Assembly (NCBI RefSeq): GCF_009727055.1
Contig: NC_052357.1
Span: forward strand, 6,438,318-6,502,317
Direction of reading: 5' to 3'
Length of the DNA stretch: 64,000 nucleotides
Source of the DNA: Benincasa hispida
Lineage: Eukaryota; Streptophyta; Magnoliopsida; Cucurbitales; Cucurbitaceae
The first letter of the stretch is position 1, and each line of letters starts with the position of its first letter. The position numbers and the translations under genes are program-made. Shown one piece after another: positions 25,901 to 37,266 of this stretch. The notes beneath the pieces were generated by a model. The model saw only the letters and a program-made list of their open reading frames with translations, searched no databases and was not told where the DNA came from.

Positions 25901-26409
25901 AAATATTTTGATAGATATCAAATAGTCCTAAAAGGTCTGCACATTTTAAACTCACTCAAAGTTCGAAGGTTCGAACATACGACATCAAAGGTACAAATAC
26001 CTTATAGACATCAAAGAGAACCCAAATTTGGCTCAAGAAATTTTATACGACATCAATAAATTTAATAATACTTTCTAAGTTCTCAATAAGGAAGCACCCA
26101 CCCGTCACTCAAAAGAAAAGAGAACCCAAATTTGGCTAGCCTTAATAAGAAGGCTTTAAGTTAAAAGAGATCATGATCTGGTGGGTGGGGGATTAAGAGG
26201 AAAGAGTTTTTATTTATCGAATAAAATATTACACGAGAAATTGAAGGTCAACAACATAATGTTAAGATTCTAGTGGCCAAAAAAATACTCTGAATTGTCC
26301 ATACACAACCAGTATGTGAGCAGATTGACTTACTGGGCAATGAGCAAGCGGCTGGAGAAGAACTTGCAAACAAGAAAGCTAACAAATCCAAGATTTTGAA
26401 ACACAGCTA
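22936..26409. other. Intergenic DNA between the LUSTR-type and LSM1 genes
   Basis: The first about 100 bases should hold the 5' UTR and promoter of the LUSTR-type gene. Then follow MITE-like copies: about 23765-23970, the same family as 36450-36680 and 44005-44239, sharing TTGGCTAAG and long A/T flanks; and about 23985-24200, related to 8700-9015. Most of 24200-25500 is extremely AT-rich without frames. An array at 25560-26010 is listed separately. No further gene seen. Confidence 0.5.
25560..26010. repeat. Degenerate tandem array, units of about 75-100 bp
   Basis: The word CGACATCTAAGG(C/T)TCAAAT and variants recur near 25705, 25803, 25878 and 25979. Each copy sits next to ACTCACTCAAAG / AAAGTTGAAAGCTT words. 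The array is noncoding, its units are diverged, and I do not know its origin. Confidence 0.5.
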
Positions 26410-28558
26410 TTAATCCAGATCAAGGAATTCCAGTCTTTTCCTAATTGTACCTTTAAGATCTGTAGCTTCTCTCTCTGCTTTTTGAGCCTGTAATAATAGA
26501 TTCTAGTTTGTAAATACCAAGAAATTTTATCGGCAACTACAGAAGCAAAAAGGTGCATGCTAGTTTCTACAAATATTACCAAGCCACAGAAGACTAACTG
26601 CAGACATAAGCAAAATCTAAATCTACTATGTGTTTTCTCCATTGATGTAAAGCCAAAGGAAGAGTCTAGAGAAAGATTTAAGAAAATAGAAGAGTCAATA
26701 TCACTTACCCTTTTAATCTCCACAGCAGAAACATGAGTCATGTGTGGAGGGAGCTCCTCCTTCTCCAAATCCTATCAAGTCCAAAAGAAAGTTTTTAAGA
26801 GGTGGGAGGGGGTTGGATGGCTGAAAGACAAATAATAAAGGAAACCAAGAAAATCTACAATTTCTCTTACCAGCTCGCCAAGTAAAACAACGTTTTCCCC
26901 TCGAATTACATAGAGACCTAAAGGAATATCACTGTAAAGATCACCAACGATCACCCTTTCGCAGGATCCTTCAAGAACAGCATTAGCTGAATAGAAACAA
27001 TTAATTAGTTCTTCAAGCTCCAGGCAAATGTTAACAGGATAAAATACAAAACCATATAAAAGTGCAAGAAGAATATACCAAATTGATCAAATGAACGGAG
27101 TATCCCTAATAGCTTCCGACCATCTCGAAGTAGTACAAGAACCTTCTCTATAGATTGAAATTATCATTAGAACAGCAACTCTACAAATATAAGAAAACAA
27201 AATACAGATGTATGATTTAGCTAAATAATTGGCAACTATATCTAGGATGATGAAATTCCTAAATCGTCATGCCATGAGTTGCAACACTGACTTTCTCAAA
27301 CCTTTTCCATATAATTTAAAGAATGCAAACATGCTGAAATTTCTAAATGATATGGTTTAGGTTTTCTGACTTTCTCCAATCATACAATTGGTGCAATGTT
27401 AGAAGAACTATAGCAATCTCTTATTCCATTCTCAATTCTTTTACAGAATTCTACAGCAAAACAACCCTTTAGAAGTAGCTGTACAACAGCCTTTCAGCAT
27501 TTGGTACAGGGAAGAGACCAGTACTGATTGTTAAACTAGCTCTTTACTAAGATATTATCCACGTAATAAGGGCAGCTTATTTTCTATCCTCTAAAATCCT
27601 CCCATTTGATCATATCAAATCAAAGTTGAAATGATGATTTTCAAGGCAGAGCTAGATAATTGCATACGGTGATAGGCAAGGTGAAGAGATGAGTCACCTA
27701 TGCCAACAGTTGACCATGTAAAGCTGTTTCAAAGAGGTGTCACCTTGGTCATATCTTCAATACATTGGTGAAAAAACTAATGTTCATATTTCTTTAAGTA
27801 CAATATCATGGAGATGTACTCTTCTTATCCATTATCTCTTGGAAAGGAAGAGGGAATGAAAGCCATTCACCAAATAAAAACATACTTGTATTAAATTCTT
27901 TTCAAAGTGCACTTAGACTCGAATCTTTGCTAATGTCGCTAGAAAAGAAAAATTGACCCTCATTTATGTATTTCAAGCCAGACTGTATTACAATTTGTTC
28001 TCATATGTCTATTATACCCTACTGATTTTAGAAAAACAAGCTTCACATCATTTAGTGACACATTGATGGGCATGACTCAAATCAAGGTAAACAAAAAACT
28101 ATTCACTTTAATAGTGCTCTCAAAAACTTTGGTTGAATATAAATGTAAAAACAACACTTATACTTCAAAATTTCATAAAGAATTTCATATCAATGACAAT
28201 CGGTCAACATACAAACCCCTATTATGCTAATCAGCAATGCCTATGCAAGGTTACAACATTACGATTGAAAAACAACAATCAAGTCAGACAGCATTCTCAA
28301 TCAAATAGTTGCAGTACAGAACAATTTGATAGGAAAACCCAAAGACAATCAAGAGCCAAATATCTATCACAATGTAGCAAAACCCACGAATTCAGTTGCA
28401 CTAAAATTTCAAAGAAATAGAAAAACGAGTACTGTTTTCTAATTTCCCGTTCTATCTGATAAACAAAACTGAAAGCATTGAAAGAGAAGGAACATACTGT
28501 CAAGGTAATTGGCAAGAGAAGTTGAAAGGTAGATATCTTCCGCGCTTGCCCAAGACAT
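26410..28558 (-). CDS. LSM1: U6 snRNA-associated Sm-like protein LSM1
   Basis: 128-aa Sm-fold protein, the subunit that distinguishes the cytoplasmic LSM1-7 ring. That ring binds oligoadenylated mRNA 3' ends and, with PAT1, promotes decapping in P-bodies. Five coding exons: 28498-28558, 27079-27147, 26871-26986, 26709-26771 and 26410-26487, all GT-AG with matching phase. The protein begins [20 protein letters not shown]. The Sm1 motif runs through [20 protein letters not shown] (residues 24-43) and ANAVLEG. The Sm2 motif is [13 protein letters not shown] (70-82) with the signature IRGEN. An LSM1-specific C-terminal extension, EELPPHM...EFLDLD, ends at residue 128. Length and ends agree with the family as I remember it from Arabidopsis. 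Intron 1 is about 1.35 kb. The identification is very secure. Confidence 0.97.
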
Positions 28559-30488
28559 TGGCGAACTCCCAACACTTTTCCGGTATATCAAAAATCACCG
28601 AAAACTTCTTTCAACTCGAAACAAAAGTAATAGCATTGGCTGCCTAGATTCCGGCCAATCCTCAACCAATCCCTGAAAATCCTTCGGGAATTTCCTAAAA
28701 AAAACTATCTTCACGATCCAGAAAGTTCCTCGAAACTGGGAACAAACGATTCAAAGGACGCACTTTCCAGTCTGATTAAGATTAAAAACAAAAAATGCAA
28801 ACACGAACAAAGCGAATCGAAAAGGGTAAGGAAGCGCTGAGATCCAATTCAAGTCCTACCGTAAAAGTGAAGATGAAATTGAAGAAAAAATTGAAAGGGA
28901 AAAAAAAAAAAGTTAGGGCTTCGTCAGATTCAAGCTCGAGCTGCTGTGTGTTGGTCCGGTTTTTGGTTTTCAGTTTGTACTTACAATTTTAGATTCATCT
29001 CATACTTCGAATACGTAGGCCTTTATTATTTATTTATTTATTTTAGGAAATTTAAGTAGAAAATTATGAGAGACTTTTTTAGGGTAAAATTAACAATTAC
29101 GGGGATAGAAAATTTGTTCTCGAATAATTTTGTGTGTTGAATTGTGATTTTTTTCCTCTTTTTAAAGAAACGGGAAATTAATAGATTATGGATACTTTAA
29201 ATTTAATTTATGTGTTTTTTAATTTGTAAAACTTGAATTTTTTGCAATATAGAAATTTATGCACTAATATTCTAATTTATGATTCATAAGCTAATGCGTT
29301 GAATATAAGTTCGACCTCTTAATATTAGATTAAATTAATTTAACCTAAACTATAATTCAAATGTCTTTAATCTTTATCATTTTAAATAAATAATGTTTTT
29401 AAAATAATGTTATAGTCATGTTTAATAAATCATATATCTAATTGTAAGAAAAGAAAAAAAATGATGTACCAGACATAAGTATGGCTTAACTATAACGTAT
29501 TTCTACTTTTGTTAAGAAACTGTAGGTTTAAACTTGGATATAATTTTGTATTAAACAAAAAAAAATTACATCATGTTTCATTAAATGCACAATTACATGT
29601 AATTTCTAAATTATCCACGCTCAATAACCTAATAAAAGAAAAAAAGAAAAATACATAGTCTCTCTAAGTTGAGATATATATAGTTATATAAATATATTTA
29701 AATTACATTACCAACTTGCACATAACACGGTCGATTAAAATGTTATTATGATTTTTTTAATATAATTGAAGGTAAAGGAATTTGAACCACATGTATATTA
29801 ACCGAGCATAGGCACCCAATTTTCATCCAAACTCAAGAAAATAAAAAAAAGGAATATTATTGTTTAAATTTCCATTCCCACAACCTAATTTACATCCAAC
29901 TATTGCACATATAAAGCGACCAAGGTGATGTGAGATCCAAAATCGACCACAATTAGCCAATAAAGCCAAGTGAGTAAAAAGTTGGGAGGAAACAGAGCCC
30001 AACAATAATTGTCTTTGGGAATGGCAACTTTATAACAATACAAAATGTTATTTGCCTAAAATATGTTACAAAAGAGAGACTCCAACAACATCGAAGAAGA
30101 AGAAGAAGAAGAATTATGAAGTAAAATAAAAGTGAAAAATGCAAAGCCCTCTGTTCATCAAACAATCTCTTTTTGACGATGTTTCATAACATGAGTTGCA
30201 TTGTTTTCATAAACATACAACCATGAAAAAAATGAAAGAAGAGTAAGCACCGTCAATAAGATATGTATAGTTTTTTCTTTGCTGTGATGAACAACACCTC
30301 AACCGTTCGATCCATATCAAAACAAAGGGTGGAGATTGAAAGTCTACAAAAGACATGAAATTTGAAGATCAGTTATTGATGTGTAAGATGATAAACATAT
30401 GGGAAAAAAAGTGAGGAAAGGAAGGTGTTAGTGTTAGTGTTACCTTCAAATCAGTTAGATGGCAGATTGATTAGAAAAGGAGAGGGAA
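28559..30488. other. Intergenic DNA between LSM1 and the LAZY-like gene
   Basis: The part next to LSM1 should be its 5' UTR and promoter. The 65-codon Lys-rich frame on + at 28795-28992 overlaps this likely 5' region and has no recognisable domain. The 29-30.4 kb part is AT-rich and probably includes the 3' UTR of the LAZY-like gene. No other gene seen. Confidence 0.5.
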
Positions 30489-32146
30489 CTATATCTCAAG
30501 AACAATATCTGTAATTGTTGAAAAAAATAAAAAAGCTTGTTAGAAAGGAAAAATATGGTGATTTGGAAAAGAATCATGAATTTATGTTCATATAAAGTTA
30601 AGAACTTACATTCAGAATCAGTCTTGACCCATTTGGATCCATCTTTAGCATTTTTTTTCTGGTCTTCTTCTCCATCATTTCTGTTTTTTGCTGATTGTTT
30701 TTCCTCTATGTACCTCTTCAATGATGAAGATCGAGAGGCGTTTTGTGGGGAGATTTTCTTTTGGAGAATTGTTCTTAAAAGCTGTCATTGTAATGGAAAG
30801 GTTATCAGATTTCAAAAGCAGACTTGAATCTTAAGGATTTAATAATGAATATGAACAAAAATATTTTCTTGTATGTATGTATGTATGTATGTACCTTTTC
30901 CATTCTGGACTCTTGTAGAGTTTCTCTTAAACTTGGTGGTGGCATAGGAGTGAAGCCAGTTCTACAAACAAACAACTTTTTAAGGAGAAAGGAGATCGAT
31001 TTCTTCCCGATCGCTTTCTTTTTACTATCGGCGCAAATGTCTTTACATTTACCAATGATAAGACTAATGGTTCTTTCAATATCTTCGTCTTTATCATCTG
31101 AATCACTGCAAAGTGGATTGCTAATTCTCCTGTCAACCTCCAAGCTTGAGGGACAGTTGAGAAATCTATCCAATGGAAGATCTGCAACCTGCTTTTCGGC
31201 ATTCGGTTTTCGAGATAAAAGTTTTGTCAACTCTTTCTGTAGTTTACCAACTTCTTCAGGAGAGAAATCAACTATCTCTTCTGAAGAAGATGGATTCTCC
31301 TCCTCTATGTCTTGTCTCTCAGAATCATCTTTAATCTCATTGTTGCCAAAAGTTCCAATTGCAAGCAACCCATGAGGCCAATCACTAAACTCCTCACGAG
31401 ACTCTTGTTTTTTATGCTCTGCAAAGTTGGAGAAAGAACATATTCAATTTATACACAACCAAGTATCAAGTAACTTCCTTTTTCTCAATGTGATTTTAAA
31501 TATAAAAGAATTAAGAATATATAATATATTTGGAGTTCTTGGATCTGACTAGTGGTTGATTTGCACCCTTAAACTTCTAATGAAAGTGGACAAAATAGGG
31601 AATGTAAAAGTAAAACAATGGAAAATTTTGTATATTTAATATTTATTTTTTTAAAGGGTCGAGGGAACAAGCCAACAAAGCACATGGACCCAAGTTTGCA
31701 GGTTGGTGATTCAGGTTACCTTTTTGAATCATGTCCCCGTTTGCATTGGGATCTTGATCCAGCTAACTAAATTTCGGATCCAACCAAAACCATTTCACAG
31801 AATCTAATTTCAATAACATTGTCTTTTCTCACCAACCTGATATCTAACTTAGCCCCTTAAGCAATTAATCCATTACAATACAATCTCTGCTTGATTATGA
31901 AACAAGATTTAAGATTACAAGTCTTTGATTCTATCCTATCATGGGAAACAGAAGAGAGGAGAAAACTTACGAGAAGTAGAGAGTGTATCTGGGATTTTCT
32001 TCTCCTGTTTGCCATTTAGTTTAGTCTGCATCCAGCTGAGGAACTGCATTGAATAAATGAAAAAGTCAAAATCATGCATAAGATGAAGATGAATGCCAAA
32101 CCAGAAGAAGTGCACAACCAGTTAAGTGAAACAAGCTCACCTTCAT
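30489..32146 (-). CDS. IGT/LAZY family gravitropism protein (DRO1 / LZY2-4 / NGR clade)
   Basis: 264-aa protein of the family that sets organ growth angle by directing PIN-dependent auxin flow in gravity-sensing cells, acting at amyloplasts and the plasma membrane with RLD partners. Five coding exons: 32141-32146 (only Met-Lys), 31971-32043, 30895-31418, 30610-30781 and 30489-30508. The tiny first exon and 20-nt last exon match the odd gene structure I recall for this family. Visible conserved regions: N-terminal [14 protein letters not shown] (residues 1-14), the name-giving GLLAIGTFG (43-51), [51 protein letters not shown], and the C-terminal signature WVKTDSEYIVLEI (252-264), which continues across the last intron. 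No early stop is seen, so it appears functional. The family is certain; orthology within the LZY2/3/4 group is not resolvable here. Confidence 0.95.
30871..30892. repeat. (GTAT)n microsatellite in a LAZY-like gene intron
   Basis: Five and a half GTAT units lie immediately beside the donor of coding exon 3, which ends at 30895. Length change here would be close to the splice site. Confidence 0.85.
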
Positions 32147-33924
32147 CTTCAACCAACGATACAATTTGAAAATGCCAAGAAAAATTGAAGAGGGTGCGAA
32201 GAAGAAAGTTATGGGTTATCTACAACACTGAGAAGTTCAGAACCAGATCTTAAAAGCCAAGCGAGTATTGGGATGATCAAAATTAAGTGTAGAATTTTGG
32301 CAAGTTTGATGGTGAAGCTTGCTCAGTTGCAGCAAGTTAATATTGGTTCAAGTTCCCAAACAGAGCTCTCCGATCAGTTCCCACTCAAGATCCTCCACTC
32401 CTGAAAGTTAATGCTGATTCTTCCTCTTATACAGCTCAAATGCACATACACCACTAGCATGAAAAACATTCTCTAGAAAATTGAATACTTTAATTCCTGT
32501 AATTTAATAAGACTACAAAAGGAGGATTCTGCGGGTTCAATTCTGGAACATCCTCTATACAACAGACCGTGTCAAAATTTTGTCCGTCAGATCTTGAGAT
32601 GCAAATCCTAAGACAACTGCTAAGTAGAAAAGGTGGAGTTGATCCCCATACGTCTTTAATCTAATGGTAATGAGAACTACACGAGGTTGGCTTTCAATAT
32701 TTAGAGCCATTGTTACACTGAGTCACTCACCCATCATAAATAAATCCAACTATGCAGTTTTGCAAATTCCATCCCCAAAGAAAAAAAAACAATAGGAGAT
32801 TTTACCGTTGAGTGGTTTACTTAATTTTATTTTCTTTAAGCATTACAATATGTGATAATACAAATTAACACTTATGACTTTTTCCGTGATTATCCCAATG
32901 TAATTAGGACATATAGATGGACGGTAAAAAATAGTTGTACTCCAACTAACAGCTAAGTATTACTTTTTTTTTAAACTATAAAAGATTTTAATTCTATATA
33001 ATTTGTCAGGTTTTTTTTTTTATCACATTGATATAACAATAAGACCAAATGTAAATGGGTTTATTTTATTTTATTTTTTAAAATACAACACCTATGTGAT
33101 AGGAGATTAAACCTTCGACTTCTAAGAAATAAAGTTATGTTAATTATCGTTGAATTAAACTCATTTTGAAAAATGAAAATGAGATGTCAATCTACAAAAC
33201 AAGACTATTTATAACATTATAAAAAAATATATTAAAAGTATAACAAATATAACATATATATAGATAGCCAACTCAATCTTTAAAGGAGTGATCCATAACC
33301 GATCCAATTAATGAATGAGTTAGACTATACTGAACTAGTCAAATTTTGACTTAGAAGTGAATTTTAATCGAAACGATCTAATCGGGATCGAATCTTTAAC
33401 TTCTTAATGTCAATTAAGTTGAGCTATTTGACCATGAAACTAATATGTTAACCGAATATAAACCATCAAATATATTGTTCCCAATGCATACTTAATTTCA
33501 AATAAGCAAGCATAATTATTTTTTTTAAAAAAAAAAACAATAAATAAGAAAGCGTAGTGATTATATAAATAATAATTTAACCTCCCACCCTTGATGCCAC
33601 TCTTTTTTTTTAGTACTTTTTCTGACACTAAGAACGTAGTTAAACTGGTTTAAGATTTAAATAGAGGTTCAATTATTCTCCTCCCACATTTTGTTGAACA
33701 GGGAAAAAAAAACTTTTGATTATTTAAAATTCTCATTAGGAGTATGACATTTTTTTTTATCAAATATAAAAAAATAAAATAAAACTTTGAATTTTAACTA
33801 GTGTAATTTAGAATAAATAACATTAAAAAACACCATTGATAAAAAAACTAAAAAACTTGATTATTTAGGGTATATAATTATAACTTTTAAATTGTTAATA
33901 TATTTCTAAAAAATGTTAGAAAAA
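32147..33924. other. Upstream region of the LAZY-like gene and intergenic DNA
   Basis: The first few hundred bases should be 5' UTR and promoter of the minus-strand LAZY-like gene. Beyond about 32.8 kb the sequence becomes AT-rich with no frame of note. Confidence 0.5.
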
Positions 33925-34475
33925 ATATCAATTTATATCCTTGAACTTTACATATTGTATCAATTTAAACCTTAAACCAATAATTATATCATTTTAAACC
34001 CTGAACTTTAAGAATTGTATAACTTAAACTCTGAACTAATAATTGTATTAATTTAAATCCTAAACTTTAGGGCTTGTATCAACTTAAACCCTAAACTAAT
34101 AATTATATCAATTTAAACCTTAAACTTTTATAAGTATATCAATTTAAACCCTAAACTTTTATAATTGTATCAACTTAAACCCTTCATTATGTTTTATTTG
34201 GAACATTTATGAAAGTTCAAGATTTAAGTTAATATTATTTATGAAAGTTCAAAGTTTAAATTGTAAAAATTCATAGTTTAAATTGATATACTTATAAAAG
34301 TTCAGTGTTTAAATTGATACAATTATTAGTTTGGGATTTAAATTGATACAAATCCTAAAGTTCAAAATTTAAATTAATACAACCTCCAAAATTTAAAGTT
34401 TAAATTGATACAATTCTAAGCTTAGGGTTTAAACTAATACAATTCCTAAAGTTTAAAGATAAAATGATATTTATT
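33925..34475. repeat. Foldback of telomere-like degenerate units
   Basis: The left half (33925-34195) is a run of about seven units of about 37 bp like TATCAATTTAAACCCTAAACT. The right half (34200-34475) is a similar run in the opposite orientation, such as TTTAAATTGATACAATT. The two arms could form a hairpin more than 250 bp long. The AAACCCTAAA words only superficially resemble telomere repeats. Noncoding, probably a foldback or MITE. Confidence 0.65.
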
Positions 34476-37097
34476 TAAAATGTTATTATATTTTTTTTAG
34501 TTCCGAGAGATTCAAACTTATGATTTAGCAACATTAAAATTGGAATTATTTCCACTTAAAAAAAGAAGCCCATCGTCAAAGGAAAAGAATTTCTAAGCAC
34601 AACATTTCTTGTGAAACCATTTTTTTAAAACCCAATTCACAGATAATTTTTTAAAAAAATCTTATTTAAGTAAATTTTAATTTAAAATCATTAAGTTAAA
34701 CAAAATATATATATATATATAAATTCTAGCACTTGCATATAAAATACTCAGCCAATCGGAATTCGAAGACGTTGGCATCCTTTTCCGAGAAATTGATAAT
34801 ATTACATTCTTGGCCATTTTCCAAAGAAATCCTCAAGAGTCCACATCGTGGCTCATTCAGGAACAATTATAGCAATTTTTTCTGAAAATTGCACGAAGTT
34901 GGGACTTCCTCATTTGGAAATACCAAAAAAATTCGAGCCAAGGAAATTCCTCGAAGTAGGGTTCATCTTGAACCATGCATCTTTGAAATTTATTTTATGT
35001 GGATCTTCCATTTAGATTCTTATTTTATTTTTCTAATATTGTATTTTCGTAGCACTTTACCATAATTATTTATTTTAATAAAATATGCAAATCTATTCTG
35101 AAATAACATTTTAACATATCACATGTGCGAACTTAAAAGGGAAAAAAAAACATATCACATGCGTGGCTTGACTTGTAAATATTTATTGATTAAATGAATG
35201 AACAAAAAGATATGCTCATCTCAAATTTCAATAATATAATCAGAAAACTAAGAAATGATCTTTTCAGAGAGAAAAAAAAATTGCATTATTTCTACAAATA
35301 TTTTTAACATACATTTTAAAGCTGTGTGAAAGAATGTTTTCATAACGACTACATACTTTTAAAATAAAGTATGTTGATGTGATTATTCTCTAAAAATTGA
35401 AATTTGTTTCTTTTGGATGTAACTTATTCCCACAGGGCCATATTCTTCTGTTTTTGTCACAACATGATGAAATTATTCCCCAAACTTCTCCCTATACCTA
35501 CTTTATCACTCTCCACACAAACCTGGTTCCACATCAATCTTCCCTAAAGTGTACATGTTTTCCCAAAGTAAACGCTAGTAATTTTAATGCTTGTAGAAAT
35601 TTGAGGAATCGATTTTTGTAATTAAAATAACAATATAATAATTTACATTCATTGAATCTGTTTCCAAAATTTAAAGAGTGAATACTAAGAGTGTTTAATT
35701 TAATTTTTTAAGTCTTTAATTTTAAAAACAAATTAATTTTTAAAAAATTGAAGTGCTACAAATCACTCAAAATAACTTTTAAAACACTTTCAAAATATAT
35801 TTTAAATTTTGATTTTATCCAAAGTTTAAATAAAAGGATTCTTCCGAACATGTCCTAAAACAGGTTTTTTTTTTTAGAAAAATAACACTAAACTAATAAT
35901 AAATACTAATTTTAAGATTTACTGTAGACGTGAATTTAGACCTTTGAAATATACCGACTAATTTGTTTTTTTTAAGTCCCAGAATATCAAAACTAAAAAT
36001 GGTATTTAAACCAACAGCCGCTAATGGAATCTGATGGTTTACTAGTGATCATGTCGACACGTTGTTTATTCAGGACACATGTTCCAAAAGTTTATATAAA
36101 CAAATCACTCGGCGGTATAAACCAATCACCTCCCACCATGAAGTGAAGGCATAAAGCTTCTTATAGTGCTTATACACAGCGCAATCCAAAAGCTTGCGAG
36201 GAAAATACTCAAGGATTGTTGCTAAATACGAAAGAAAATGAAAAAAAAAATCTTCGGTACTCAAAATCTGGCATGGTTCAGTTTTAAGAAACATGATATC
36301 CTTTTAGGTATATACTAGCAATACACAGCACCAATATGTCCAGGTACACACGACCCCTGAACTTACTCCTTAAGACATTATTTCCCTAATTTCATTCACA
36401 AATTATAAAGTTTGCAAATCAACTCTATTTCCTTTCAATTTTTTACAATGATTTGAATTTTTCTTAACACAAGAGCTGAATTTGTAGTCAAATTTCAAAA
36501 ACTAAAATAAATTTCTAAAAATTCTAGTTTTTTTCTTCAAAATTTAGCTTGATTTTTTAAATTTTGATAAAAAGTAGATATTAAAGCAAAAATTTTAGAG
36601 ATGGAATGAATGTTTTTAGGTTTAATTTTCGAAACCTAAAAACCAAAAACTAAATGGTTATCAAAATGAAAAAAAATAAATTTTTAACTAAATCTCTGTA
36701 GTCGATCTCAATCTAAAAGGATTGAAAAAATAATAATTTAACGAGTTTTCAAAAAGTACACTAATTTTGAAAAGGAAAACTTAGATGGGGTTATTTTTTG
36801 GCCATTTCCCCTATAAGCCTGTAGTAAGCCTGTAGTGAACTGTTTATAGATCTAGGAACTCCAATACTCGAAAATAGAAAGTGGGGTTCTCTTTCTCTAT
36901 CCATTCCAACTATTCTACTAAAGAAAAATGAATTGCAGATAGCACACTAGTTATGTCATGTTTATTGTGATTGTCCATGTCCATATGGAAGTTAGTTGTA
37001 TCTTCAACTTCGACCAACATTCTTCAAATTACTACAAATAACGTTACTGAGGAAGAAAGTCTTAATTTCTTATACATCCAAATTAGTGGTATTTTAA
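34476..37097. other. Intergenic DNA
   Basis: No supported gene. About 36450-36680 is a copy of the MITE family also at 23.77 and 44.0 kb; it shares AATGTTTTTAGGTTTAATTTT and a terminal GGTTATCAAA. The short frames at 35397-35621 and 36070-36294 are unrecognised. Confidence 0.45.
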
Positions 37098-37266
37098 TTC
37101 ATTAAATTTAAGGTTAAATTACACGTTTAAATCACTAATTTATGCTAAAAGAACCGTATTAAACTTATTAGAAACTTTTAACATTTAGGGACTAAATAAA
37201 TACAAATCTAAACATTTTAAAGACCTATAAAGGACTAAACTTATAATTTAACCTAAATTTAATGAA
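37098..37266. mobile_element. Short MITE with ~24-bp terminal inverted repeats
   Basis: The left end reads TTCATTAAATTTAAGGTTAA and continues ATTA. The right end is its near-perfect inverse (TAATTTAACCT then AAATTTAATGAA), differing by one base gap. The 165-bp element has no coding capacity. Target duplication not identified. Confidence 0.65.

Noticed and set aside
28795..28992. Lys-rich 65-codon ORF upstream of LSM1
   Set aside because: Overlaps the likely 5' region of LSM1 on the opposite strand. It is low complexity, with no conserved motif.
30824..31375. 183-codon + strand ORF
   Set aside because: Exact antisense shadow of the main exon of the LAZY-like gene.
33950..34190. Interstitial telomere repeat
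   Set aside because: AAACCCTAAA words occur, but the unit is about 37 bp and degenerate and has an inverted partner array, unlike the plant TTTAGGG heptamer.
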